Origin: Mesorhizobium sp. C432A
GTDB taxonomy: Bacteria; Pseudomonadota; Alphaproteobacteria; Rhizobiales; Rhizobiaceae
Direction: 5' to 3'
Length of the DNA: 64,000 bases
Assembly: GCF_030323145.1 (NCBI RefSeq)
Contig: NZ_CP100470.1
Span: 3,699,001 to 3,763,000, forward strand
A program made the translations under genes and the position numbers. Shown one piece after another: positions 45,419 to 53,466 of this stretch (the stretch's first letter is position 1; each line of letters starts with the position of its first letter). The notes beneath the pieces were generated by a model. The model was not told the origin of the DNA, ran no database searches, and saw only the letters and a list, made by a program, of their open reading frames with translations.

Positions 45419-46252
45419 TTAGCAAAGGCTCTCGCAAGGAATGCCGTCCTTGTCGCGGTCGAGCTTGCCGCCCCAAGAGCAGTTGGCCAAATACCAGTTC
45501 GCCTCGTTGCATGAGCTGATCTGGAGACAGGTTCGCCGTGGCTGACAAGAATAGCTCTGCGCCACCTGCCCATTACGGATGATGCCGAGTGGTTGTTTTG
45601 CTGACGGCCTGGTGGTGCCGTTCGCATGCTCTGCGCGCCAATCCCATGGCGCCTGAAACGCTCCAGCCCACAGACCGACCTTCGCCGCCTGGGCCTTCGC
45701 CTGCTGTCTTGCGTAGGCTCCGTGGCTGTAGCGCGGCCAATCTAGTGCCAAGCCCCGCTCGACAAGCCAGCTCTGGACGTTGCGACCGTCGGCGCGATCG
45801 CAATCCCCAACAAGCCGGCCGTACCGGTCTCGGTTAACAAAGCTGCAATGCAACGGACGCGATGCAGCCAGGAACTCCTCCAAGGCTTGAGCAGCATGGC
45901 GCCCGCAGGCGTATTCGAAGCCCTCAGCGTCGTCGCAATATTGCTTACTCTCGGGCGCATCGATGCCGTTGAAGCGGATGCGCTGTCCGTGGATCTCGAT
46001 CGTGTCGCCGTCGATCACAGACGCGACACCGGCGATCGGCGCCGGCTTCGAGCCGAACCAATTCGATGCATTGATCTCTGGCAAACTTTCGCTGTGCTGG
46101 ATGGCGGTTTGCGCGACCAGAGCGCCAGCCGCTACCGCAGTCACCAAAATCAGGCGCCGCGGCACATTCGCCCATCGGTGCGCACGGCTATGCTTGGCAC
46201 CGGTTCGCTTTCGCCAGCGATCAGATCGATTGTCGTATCGGTATTTGTCCAC
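45419..46252 (-). CDS. thermonuclease-family protein with excalibur domain
   Basis: A 277-residue exported nuclease. An N-terminal hydrophobic segment (LILVTAVAAGALVAQTAIQH) serves as signal anchor. An SNase domain follows (VASVIDGDTIEIHGQRIRFN, then GIDAPESKQYC; the catalytic Arg-rich CSFVNRDRYGRLVG), and a C-terminal excalibur calcium-binding motif DRDKDGIPCESLC ends it. It degrades nucleic acids outside the cytoplasm. The GTG at 46252 is preceded by GAGGGC. The frame also continues to 46399 with unlikely sequence. Confidence 0.85.
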   Translation of the reverse strand: MDKYRYDNRSDRWRKRTGAKHSRAHRWANVPRRLILVTAVAAGALVAQTAIQHSESLPEINASNWFGSKPAPIAGVASVIDGDTIEIHGQRIRFNGIDAPESKQYCDDAEGFEYACGRHAAQALEEFLAASRPLHCSFVNRDRYGRLVGDCDRADGRNVQSWLVERGLALDWPRYSHGAYARQQAKAQAAKVGLWAGAFQAPWDWRAEHANGTTRPSAKQPLGIIRNGQVAQSYSCQPRRTCLQISSCNEANWYLANCSWGGKLDRDKDGIPCESLC

Positions 46253-46439
46253 GCCCTCATCCCCGCAGAGAGGATGCGACTGTTTCAACGAAGAGTCCAG
46301 AAGACGAGGCGCGCGGAATGCTAGCCCGGAAGCCGATGCGTGCCGACCCCCTCGACTTCGATCTCTGTTAAGGGGGTTCGATGACCTGTTGGGGTGCATT
46401 CGGCTGTCGGGCCTGACCGGCGCGCTCCCGAAGGTGCGT

Positions 46440-47942
46440 TCACGCGGGAAAACCGGCCTTTCTGAAGCCTGACGTGAAAAGCTCGAGGTCGACTTGGTGG
46501 GCGAACGGGAGACGTGAAATCAGCCGGATAGTCAGGTCGTGTTTCCTCATCAGTGCTTCCTGAACTTCAGCACGCGCCTTCTGCGTCTCGCCCAAATGAG
46601 CGTACGCCGCTGCGAGAAACGCATGAATGAAGAATTGGTCGCCGGCCTTCTGATACGAACCGACGGCCTCCGAGTACCTTCTTAGCAGGAAGAGGGAGCT
46701 GCCCTTCACCTCCCAGAACCATATTGGAGGTAACGGGTCGCGCAGCAGCGCAGATTCAAGCACGTTCAGCGCGCTCTCGGCCCGGCCGCCGTAGTTGAGC
46801 CAGCTTGCGTAGTCCCCCGCTATGTTCACGTCCAACGGGTTTAATGAGCGCGCTTGCTCGAAATGCACTCCCGCGTCGCTGTGCTGGCGCATGTGCGTAA
46901 GCACCAGGCCCATGCTCTGGTGACACACGCCATCGCTCCTGTCGAGAGCGAGCGCCGTTCGTGCCGAGTCCCAGGCGTTCTGTAGCGTCCGCGGATCGTT
47001 GTCGTACCAAAATCTGCCGACGAGCGCCTGCGCGAGGAAGGCGTGGCCTTGAGCGAACGTCGCATCGAGCTCGACACACCGGACGAATAGGGGCTCGGCC
47101 ATGTCCAGTTCATACCGGTAGAACTGTGCGCGCCCCTGCAGGTAGCAGTCGTATGCATCCCAATCGGCCGGAGGCTTGCGTCTGGTCCTGCTCGTCGAAT
47201 CGGCCTCCGCTTGGCCTTCGACCATCGAGGCGATGAGAGCCGCAACCTCGTCTTGCAATGCGAAGATGTCGTCGAGGGCCCTGTCGTACCGTTGGGCCCA
47301 CAGGTGGGTACCGGTGGTAGCGTCAATCAACTGTGTGGTGATCCGAATGCGATCACCGAGCTTTCGTATGCTGCCTTCGACGAGGTAGCGAACTCCGAGT
47401 TTGCGATGGACTTCGGCAATGTCCAATGCCGGATAGCGAAACTGAAAAGATGAATTCCGCGCGATGACAAGGAGGGAGCGGAACCTGGCCAGCTCCGTAA
47501 TTATGTCCTCGGTTATGCCATCGCTGAGATACTGCTGGTCCTGATCGCCGCTCAAATTGGCAAAAGGCAGGACCGCAATCGACGGCTTGCCGGACCCTGG
47601 TATCGGTCTGCGGGATGCGCTCGCCACCGGCTCGACAGTCCCGGTGAAGCGGTAGCCGACGCGAGGCACCGTGGCGATCCACTCGCCGCCGTTGTCAGCC
47701 GGACCGAGTGCCTTTCTCAGTGTCGCTATTTGGACCGTAAGGTTGCCTTCCTCAACGGAGGTTCCCGGCCAGGCAGCGTCCATCAGTTCGGCCTTGGTCA
47801 GGATCTCGCCGGGCCGGGCCGTAAGCGCAGCAAGCAGCGTCAGCCCACGATGCCCAACAACGATCGGGATCTGCTCTTTCAGGAGCGTCCCGATGTCGGG
47901 ATCGAGTACGAACGGACCAAAAGCGATGCGTGTCCCCTGCAT
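46440..47942 (-). CDS. winged-helix regulator with TolB-like and TPR domains (second copy)
   Basis: A 500-residue protein with the same architecture as that at 19505. Winged helix in residues 5-105 (LTLLAALTARPGEILTKAEL, then LTVQIATLRKALG and VPRVGYRFTG). TolB-N/FlgO-like domain (SIAVLPFANLSGDQDQQYLS, then VRYLVEGSIRKLGDRIRITT). TPR-like tail (YAHLGETQKARAEVQEAL). Identity between the two is low outside shared motifs, so they are not recent duplicates. Target genes unknown. Confidence 0.88.
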   Translation of the reverse strand: MQGTRIAFGPFVLDPDIGTLLKEQIPIVVGHRGLTLLAALTARPGEILTKAELMDAAWPGTSVEEGNLTVQIATLRKALGPADNGGEWIATVPRVGYRFTGTVEPVASASRRPIPGSGKPSIAVLPFANLSGDQDQQYLSDGITEDIITELARFRSLLVIARNSSFQFRYPALDIAEVHRKLGVRYLVEGSIRKLGDRIRITTQLIDATTGTHLWAQRYDRALDDIFALQDEVAALIASMVEGQAEADSTSRTRRKPPADWDAYDCYLQGRAQFYRYELDMAEPLFVRCVELDATFAQGHAFLAQALVGRFWYDNDPRTLQNAWDSARTALALDRSDGVCHQSMGLVLTHMRQHSDAGVHFEQARSLNPLDVNIAGDYASWLNYGGRAESALNVLESALLRDPLPPIWFWEVKGSSLFLLRRYSEAVGSYQKAGDQFFIHAFLAAAYAHLGETQKARAEVQEALMRKHDLTIRLISRLPFAHQVDLELFTSGFRKAGFPA

Positions 47943-48049
47943 CTGGGCATATTAGACGTTCCGGCGGTTTTCGGAACAGTGTCGGCACCGCTTTAATCCC
48001 CGGGCCGCTTTCGAGGCCTATGCCCAGAACGCGGCCACCTGTCCATCGA

Positions 48050-48343
48050 TCAGAAGATAGCGATCGGGGCGCTGGCCGCTGCGCGCGAATGTCCGGAGTG
48101 GCTGACCCGACTGCGCATTGGCCTGCGCCGCTGATCAGAGATGGCGAACCGCAGAACTGACCGGAGCAAGGCTGGCGCTAAAGCATTGATATTGTGGGGA
48201 CGCGGTTTCCGGTATCCGTTCTCAAGATCGCTGATCACGATTTCGCTAAGATTGGCCTTGGCGGCAAGTCGCACACGCGACCAGTTCAGTAGGGCTCGTG
48301 CTGCTTTAGATTGATTTGCGGAGGGTACGGTTCGGCTGTCCAT
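48050..48343 (-). pseudogene. degraded XRE-type regulator
   Basis: Residues 12-60 keep the short rhizobial HTH pattern (AARALLNWSRVRLAAKANLS, then DLENGYRKPRPHNINALAPA), but the usual ending (ALE..GVEFI) is lost and an unrelated Arg/Ser tail follows, so the gene is probably frameshifted at about 48190. The rest of 47943-48734 shows no supported gene. Confidence 0.5.
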
Positions 48344-48734
48344 AGACAGTCGAACATTCAGTATCGCTAAAATGTTTCTCTTGACCTTCTGCGATTTCTC
48401 TAAAGGCGTGAGGCCTGCCTCTCGGATAACGCGGCGGGGTTTTCCAATAATTTTGCGGAACGCTGATCTGCACGCCGCAACGTCTTCTTTTTCGGCTTGG
48501 TCTTCTCACCAGATCTGGCCTTTTCGCTATCAGGTAGTCAGCCTTGTTCGTCCGATAGTCTTCTTTGTGGATGGACATTGCTAAGACCCCGATTGGAGAT
48601 CAACGCGGCTGGAAGCCGACACGTTCCCGAAATCGCTTGTTCAAGGCCGAGCCGAACGGTCCACGGATGCGGAAAACGCGGAAAAGGCGCGGTTCGTGAC
48701 GGCCCTTTATTTGAACAAGCTCAACTGTCGTATC

Positions 48735-48938
48735 CTACGAGTCTTGCCGACCATACCAGTCGTCGACGTCTCGCCGCACTCGATCCTTCTCAATGCCGTA
48801 GCGTTCCTGGATCGTACCTTCGAGCTGATCGCGGTTGCCGGCTATGCGGTCGAGATCATCATCAGTGAGCTTGCCCCATTGCTCTTTGACCTTACCTTTG
48901 AATTGCTTCCAATTTCCTTCGACGCGGTTCCAGTCCAT
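48735..48938 (-). CDS. CsbD family stress protein
   Basis: A 67-residue CsbD-like protein (MDWNRVEGNWKQFKGKVKEQ, then WGKLTDDDLDRIAGNRDQ). The family is induced by general stress, and the function is unknown. An AAGGAG site supports the ATG at 48938. A perfect EcfG-type promoter lies 33 bases upstream. Confidence 0.92.
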   Translation of the reverse strand: MDWNRVEGNWKQFKGKVKEQWGKLTDDDLDRIAGNRDQLEGTIQERYGIEKDRVRRDVDDWYGRQDS

Positions 48939-48970
48939 GATGGCGATCTCCTTTCGTTGTCCTTTCGAAT

Positions 48971-48996
48971 AACGGTCGTAGTGGCCGTCAGGTTCC
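48971..48996 (-). promoter_or_regulatory. EcfG-type promoter of the CsbD gene
   Basis: On the minus strand, GGAAC (48992-48996), 17 bases, CGTT (48971-48974). Identical spacing to the GlsB promoter at 36669. Confidence 0.85.
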
Positions 48997-49114
48997 GCTG
49001 CAGGTAAGCGCGCTTGCTGGTGATTTAGCAATGGAACCTAATGCCAGTCGCCCGCTTGTGTGCGCCGGCCCTTTCCGTTTTGGGAACACAGTGGGCCTTT
49101 TGCCGTTTGGTGCA

Positions 49115-49234
49115 ATGGAACAGCTTCGCAGCCAGATGCAGGTATTGGCCGATCCGGGACTGTGGGTCGCCTTGGCGGCAGTGCTGATCCCTTATGGGAT
49201 TGGTGTCGCACTGCTTCTCTGGGTAGCCGGTTGA
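49115..49234 (+). CDS. possible single-TM small protein
   Basis: A 39-residue frame, mostly a membrane helix (GLWVALAAVLIPYGIGVALLL). No good ribosome-binding site. An earlier start at 49031 would add 28 unlikely residues. Kept because the TM pattern is strong for so short a peptide. Confidence 0.3.
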   Translation: MEQLRSQMQVLADPGLWVALAAVLIPYGIGVALLLWVAG

Positions 49235-49292
49235 CGGACCTGCCGGCCGAAAGCTTTTGCGCATGGCAAAACAGCTGGTCGTCACGGGGTGT

Positions 49293-49520
49293 CTAGGACT
49301 TGATGCTTGGGGAAGGCGGTTTCATCATCACGCGCAATTGCATCTGGTCGATTGTTGCGACGATGGCAGCCGCCAGTGCCTCCGCCTCGTCCATGAGCCC
49401 CGGCCCATAGAGGCCATTCACCATCTCTTCGCTTGGCAGCACGCCGGGCGGGCAGTGGTCCTCGATTGTGCGCCGGATGAGCGTCAACGCTGCCCGGCAT
49501 TCGGCGGCTTCGATCTTCAT
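49293..49520 (-). CDS. small conserved-looking hypothetical protein
   Basis: A 75-residue helical protein (AECRAALTLIRRTIEDHCPP, then LMDEAEALAAAIVATIDQM). A GAAGAG site precedes the ATG at 49520. GGAAC followed after 18 bases by GTT lies just upstream on its strand, close to an EcfG site but so near the start that the leader would be very short. Confidence 0.5.
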   Translation of the reverse strand: MKIEAAECRAALTLIRRTIEDHCPPGVLPSEEMVNGLYGPGLMDEAEALAAAIVATIDQMQLRVMMKPPSPSIKS

Positions 49521-49604
49521 AACTCTTCAAACATGCAATTCGTCTAAAATGTTCCGGAACCGATTTCGGGGTCGCGGCTTGAATCGCCGGGTGTGGGTCA
49601 GTGC

Positions 49605-50465
49605 ATGCGTTTGAAGTTCATCGAGCCGTTGATGCCGACCTTGGTGGAGAAGCCTCCCGAGGGCGATGGATGGACTCACGAGGTGAAGTTCGACGGCTAC
49701 CGTTCCCAGATGATCATCGAAGAGGACGGCACGCGGATCTACACCCGACGTGGCCTCGACTGGACAACCAAATACCGCGACATAGTGGCCGCAAGCGCAG
49801 AGCTCGGAGCCGAGAGCGCAATCATAGACGGTGAGATCGTCGTGTTGAACGATGCCGGCCTTTCCGACTTCGCCGCGCTGCGCAAGGCGATCACACGCCG
49901 GCAGCACGACCTCTATTTCGTCGCCTTCGATCTCCTCCACCTCAACGGCCACGATTTGCGGGACATGGGCCTGCAGGAACGGCGTGAAATCCTCGAGAGC
50001 ATGATCCCCGCCAACATTCGTATCCAATTCAGCCAGCCGCTGCCCGGAGACGCTAAAGCCATATTCCACTTGATCGACGAGGCCGGCCTTGAGGGTATGG
50101 TATCGAAGCGCCGCGACAGCAAATACCGCAGCGGCCGGTCGACCGCCTGGCTGAAGATCAAAAGCTACATGGTGGAGGAATACGACCTGCTCGGCGTGGA
50201 GCGAGAGCCGGGTAAGCCTGCGTTCGCCCTGATGGCTGATCGGACCACCGGGCAGTATGTCGGCTCAGCGTTCATCAACTCCAGCCGGGCAATTCGCGAA
50301 CGGCTATGGAAGCGCGTCCAGGAGCACTCTGGGCCGGCGCCGAAGGGCATGAAGCGGCCGGCGACGCAATGGGTCAAGCCGGGGCTGATCGGCCGCGTGA
50401 AGCACCTGCGCGGCGAGGACGACCTTAGGCATGCCTCGCTGCAGGATTTCAGGGAGGAGACCTGA
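49605..50465 (+). CDS. ATP-dependent DNA ligase, LigD ligase-domain type
   Basis: A 286-residue stand-alone ligase of the non-homologous end-joining type. Nucleotidyltransferase motifs are all present: motif I EVKFDGY with Lys28, motif III IDGEIVVL, IIIa LYFVAFDLLHL, motif IV EGMVSKR and motif V WLKIK. A short OB-fold tail ends WVKPGLIGRVKHLRGEDDLR. It lacks the polymerase and phosphoesterase parts of full LigD. No ku gene is next to it. The start is uncertain (ATG 49605 or GTG 49593). Confidence 0.9.
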   Translation: MRLKFIEPLMPTLVEKPPEGDGWTHEVKFDGYRSQMIIEEDGTRIYTRRGLDWTTKYRDIVAASAELGAESAIIDGEIVVLNDAGLSDFAALRKAITRRQHDLYFVAFDLLHLNGHDLRDMGLQERREILESMIPANIRIQFSQPLPGDAKAIFHLIDEAGLEGMVSKRRDSKYRSGRSTAWLKIKSYMVEEYDLLGVEREPGKPAFALMADRTTGQYVGSAFINSSRAIRERLWKRVQEHSGPAPKGMKRPATQWVKPGLIGRVKHLRGEDDLRHASLQDFREET

Positions 50466-50491
50466 CGCTTCGCGCTTCGCTCCAGAGCGTT

Positions 50492-50872
50492 TCAGTCTGG
50501 CGATATTGACGCGTTGGTCGTTGGAACCCCTGATCTCAGAAGGCCCTTGATCTTTGTTCCGTCGGGGCCAAAGTGTGCCAAACCCAAATCACACTGATAC
50601 TTTGACGGCACAGGTTCGGGCACATTTAATACTGGTACTGCTAACGACATTTGTCCGTCGTTCCGAGCAATCGTAATCGAACTTACGTCGTCGGGTAGGC
50701 CGAGAGATTTGGCAAAAGCCATTGCCTTTTGAACGTCCAGCTCCAAACCGGGACATTTCTCTGCGTACCATAGCGCATAGAACAAATCCCCCTTGTTCAG
50801 GGTTGTCGCATTCGAAAAAGTTGCGGCACTCAGCGAGGCTAAAGACGCCACCAAAACGATACGCCAATTCAT
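50492..50872 (-). CDS. secreted hypothetical protein
   Basis: A 126-residue protein with a signal peptide (MNWRIVLVASLASLSAATFS, cleavage near NATT). The mature domain contains two Cys (EKCPGLELD, YQCDLGL). The ATG at 50872 follows GGGGAG. It is convergent with the ligase gene (26 bp). No family recognised. Confidence 0.55.
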   Translation of the reverse strand: MNWRIVLVASLASLSAATFSNATTLNKGDLFYALWYAEKCPGLELDVQKAMAFAKSLGLPDDVSSITIARNDGQMSLAVPVLNVPEPVPSKYQCDLGLAHFGPDGTKIKGLLRSGVPTTNASISPD

Positions 50873-51001
50873 CGATTGCCGCTCCCCCCCGAGCCAGACG
50901 CCCACAATATTACTAAAGTTGCGGCTCGGCCAGAGGGAAGAAATGCTCGTGATTGTGGCATGACCGACAACACGCCTACGTGATTGATCGGAGCGACTCC
51001 C

Positions 51002-51250
51002 TTAGGTTGAAGGCTTCTCTCCAGGTACCGCCGGTCCTGTCATATTCCATTGGATGAATTCAGCCTTCTTTCCAGTAATCTGCACGATCGCCTCAAGAAG
51101 CGGTCCATGGACGCTGCGAAGGGCTTGGTAGTGTTCGCTGTGGTACGCCAGGAGCGGCCCGACGATGCTCTTGTGCAGCGCCTCGGCTGCCGCCAGGAAG
51201 CGTTCGATTTCAGCCCGGGAAAGTTGTTCGGAAGGTTTGGTTCTGGCCAT
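51002..51250 (-). CDS. small helical hypothetical protein
   Basis: An 82-residue protein, mostly one long helix region (LSRAEIERFLAAAEALHKSI, then LLAYHSEHYQALRSVHG). A GGAG site supports the start at 51250. No membrane segment. Unknown function. Confidence 0.5.
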   Translation of the reverse strand: MARTKPSEQLSRAEIERFLAAAEALHKSIVGPLLAYHSEHYQALRSVHGPLLEAIVQITGKKAEFIQWNMTGPAVPGEKPST

Positions 51251-51609
51251 TTGGCGATCTCCGTTTCGATGGGGTCGCCGCAACGAGGACTATAATCCTA
51301 CATGCCAAGCCGTCTGACAAGCGCGTCGCTGGCCTTACCCCGAAGGAAGAGGTAGGGCCACGGCGCCAAGCGCAGCCATCAGGACCACCCGCAAAGATGA
51401 GCAACGGCAGGCCCGGCGACCTCCTTTGGACACACACACGGGCACGGAAAGAAGGGCGCCGAGCCTTACCCGGCGCTGCTTTGTGTGAGGGAGACGACGC
51501 CGGATGATATGAGAGTATGCGATCATGCTGATCTATGCGAACCATGCGAATGAAGGAAAGCCGTTTGGCAGCGGCAAGCCGCCCATAACTCCCAAGCTGA
51601 AAAGAGGCA
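51251..51609. other. no gene seen
   Basis: No supported gene, repeat or RNA. Confidence 0.3.
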
Positions 51610-51762
51610 CTACGGCTTCGCCGGCAAGGCCAACACCAGAACCGCGAGCCCAGCCATCAGGAGGCACGCGGCCATACCCACCATGTCCTGCTGCCGGTAG
51701 CGCCAGACCGCGCTGGCGAGCATCAGGAGGGCGATGGCTGCTTTGTAGAGAGCTACTGCCAA
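51610..51762 (-). CDS. two-TM small membrane protein
   Basis: A 50-residue protein with TTG start overlapping the previous stop by ten bases. Two short membrane helices (YKAAIALLMLASAVW and MAACLLMAGLAVLVLALPA) are joined by YRQQDM. The coupling and hydrophobic pattern support it. Confidence 0.4.
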   Translation of the reverse strand: MAVALYKAAIALLMLASAVWRYRQQDMVGMAACLLMAGLAVLVLALPAKP

Positions 51763-51950
51763 AGCCTATCCAGAGACTGCAGCAGCACTGACAAGCCGGC
51801 CGCGACTGCTGCCCAACTCGCCCATTTACCCTGACGGCCTATGTCGGGCATCATGTCGTCAATGCTGTCTCTGATCGGAATCGTGGCCGCTCTGATGCCT
51901 AGCCTTGCGGCAACAACGCTCGTGGCAATTGAGAGGTACGGAACCAACAT
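51753..51950 (-). CDS. single-TM small protein
   Basis: A 65-residue protein with an AAGGAGAAGATAA ribosome-binding site directly before the ATG, the strongest in this part. N-terminal amphipathic region (LSIATSVVAARLGIRAATIP), a polar middle (RDSIDDMMPDIGRQ) and a C-terminal membrane helix (ASWAAVAAGLSVLLQSL). Central gene of a three-member cluster of tiny membrane proteins. Function unknown. Confidence 0.55.
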   Translation of the reverse strand: MLVPYLSIATSVVAARLGIRAATIPIRDSIDDMMPDIGRQGKWASWAAVAAGLSVLLQSLDRLWQ

Positions 51951-51962
51951 TTATCTTCTCCT

Positions 51963-52158
51963 TCAGAATTGCAGATCCCGCAACGCACTGCGAGCAACCA
52001 ACCATGACGCTGCGGAAAATGCCGCGAAGTATGCAGCTCCGACAAAATTTCCGTTTGGAAAATTGAAAAATCGCAACCAGCGGGTTTGCGATCGCAGGGA
52101 ATGCGATCACCACGCAAAACCAGAGCAAGAGCAACCTGCCAAACATGTCAAAACTCAT
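51963..52158 (-). pseudogene. frameshifted small membrane protein
   Basis: The first frame gives MSFDMFGRLLLLWFCVVIAF, and after a one-base shift in the TTTTTCAATTTT tract (about 52055) the second frame gives FPNGNFVGAAYFAAFSAASW and ends at 51963, only 12 bp before the next start. Joined, they make a plausible two-TM protein of about 65 residues. It may be decay, or a sequence error in the homopolymer. Confidence 0.45.
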
Positions 52159-52238
52159 GCCGGCAGAAACGGCAGATCCGCGCATCGGTCTGGCACCAGT
52201 CGGTCGAGAAGCGGCTCAATGATCTCCTAGACCGCGCC

Positions 52239-52508
52239 ATGAGCCTAATAACGGCGCTGGATATGGAGGCCGATTGCGATCTGGAGGAAACGGCAGACGA
52301 CGAGCCATCTCTGGGCTGGGCGCATAACGGCGGACAGTCATTCCTGTCCGGAACCGCTCCCAACCTGCCGGCCGGCGACACATGCGATCTAGAGCTAGAC
52401 AGCGCCGACGACGAGGACGGCGCGGACGCGGAGCCATGCCCTGACACCTACGGCGAAACTGTGATGTGGGGCGAGGACCTGAAATGTCAGCTGCTGGTTT
52501 CGCTTTAA
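52239..52508 (+). CDS. acidic hypothetical protein
   Basis: An 89-residue acidic protein (DMEADCDLEETADDEPSLGW, then CDLELDSADDEDGADAEPC). The SLGW-type motif and Asp/Glu richness recall short proteins found in rhizobial mobile regions. The start may be earlier in the frame, which is open from 52086. Confidence 0.45.
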   Translation: MSLITALDMEADCDLEETADDEPSLGWAHNGGQSFLSGTAPNLPAGDTCDLELDSADDEDGADAEPCPDTYGETVMWGEDLKCQLLVSL

Positions 52509-52610
52509 TCCGCGCACGCCAAACTCTAGAAGCTGAGAGTTTGATTCGCCCGCTGCCGCACGAGGGTGGAGGGCTTTTATATTAGCAATGCATAAAATTC
52601 GAGAAGGTCC

Positions 52611-52925
52611 ATGGCATGGTTGTTAGCAAACTCACTGCTATCGTGCCACCTAGTGTCGGTGGATGGGTTTGCAATGCGCGGGGCTGGATGGATCAAGGGC
52701 TTAAGGGAAGCTGAGGCTCGCGAACTGCGAAGCGATATCGATCGGCTCGAAATAGACTTGATCGCCGCAGCCAATTGTAAGGGTCAATCTAGGCTGCACG
52801 ATGTCGCGAACACACTGCGATGCAAGAGAGTACGCTTGGAACGCCTGGAAGAGTTTCTCGGTTCAATGACGTCGAAAGGCCGGCCAGCGATATCCGCAAC
52901 CCCGCCCAATGAAGGCCGGCGGTAA
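52611..52925 (+). CDS. coiled-coil hypothetical protein
   Basis: A 104-residue protein, or 83 if it starts at the second Met (52674). The central helix has coiled-coil character (REAEARELRSDIDRLEIDLI). An AGAAGG site precedes 52611. A terminator follows its stop by 28 bases, which supports it as a transcribed gene. Confidence 0.45.
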   Translation: MAWLLANSLLSCHLVSVDGFAMRGAGWIKGLREAEARELRSDIDRLEIDLIAAANCKGQSRLHDVANTLRCKRVRLERLEEFLGSMTSKGRPAISATPPNEGRR

Positions 52926-52953
52926 AAGGCGGCTTATAATTTCCGAAAGAGAA

Positions 52954-52983
52954 CCCGCTGCCTCACGGTGGCGGGCATTTTTT
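52954..52983 (+). terminator. Rho-independent terminator
   Basis: CCCGCTGCC-TCAC-GGTGGCGGG (one G-T pair) followed by CATTTTTT. It ends the 52611 gene. Nearly the same hairpin appears at 53301. Confidence 0.75.
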
Positions 52984-53202
52984 ATTGCTCAGCCCCTACG
53001 TCTCGACGCCGGCTGCGGAACGCAAACGTCGTGATGTCGTCACGGGAAATCCCGATGTCGCTGAGCATGTCGTCTGGTGATTCGCTCAACTCGTCCGTTG
53101 CCTTCAACAGCGCCTTCTGCTCGGCTCGATGACGGACCAATCGACAAGGGGACCAACTGCGACAAGAGGAAGATTCACTAGCATAGGAAGGTTCACAAGC
53201 AT
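52982..53202 (-). pseudogene. frameshifted DUF1127-like gene
   Basis: The start at 53202 has an AAAGGGAG site and gives MLVNLPMLVNLPLVAVGPLV. Near 53140 the frame shifts, and the second frame carries the DUF1127-like end (RHRAEQKALLKATDELSES, then DMLSDIGISRDDITTF) to a stop at 52982. Uninterrupted it would be a typical 73-residue rhizobial protein. Confidence 0.65.
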
Positions 53203-53300
53203 CGGACCACTCCCTTTACCGCTGCAGGAAACGACGTAGCCTACGCCGATACGTCGATGCGTCTGTGACAAACCTCACAGATCCGTACCGGGCAAAAACT

Positions 53301-53329
53301 GCCCGGCTGCCTGACGGTGGCGGGCTTTT
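53301..53329 (+). terminator. hairpin resembling the 52954 terminator
   Basis: GCCCGGCTGCC-TGA-CGGTGGCGGGC followed by TTTTA. The arms match the hairpin at 52954 closely (CTGCCT.ACGGTGGCGGGC). No gene directly precedes it, so it may belong to a lost gene. Confidence 0.5.
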
Positions 53330-53466
53330 AATGGTTTCTTGGAATCGCCCACATCGCCGCTCCGTTCTGGGCGAATGTCATCACTGCAAGTTCGTTCCGC
53401 GCTCGAATCTGGTTCCAGAGGCACATCGTCAACGAGCGATCAACTTCAGTCGCCCGATCCTTCATG

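Noticed and set aside
48306..48578. 90-residue minus-strand frame
   Set aside because: Basic, without a ribosome-binding site or family. Another frame in the same place looks as plausible, so at best it is a decayed gene.
52086..52238. Upstream extension of the acidic protein frame
   Set aside because: Cys/Arg-rich sequence overlapping the opposite-strand small membrane gene. The acidic part starts at 52239.
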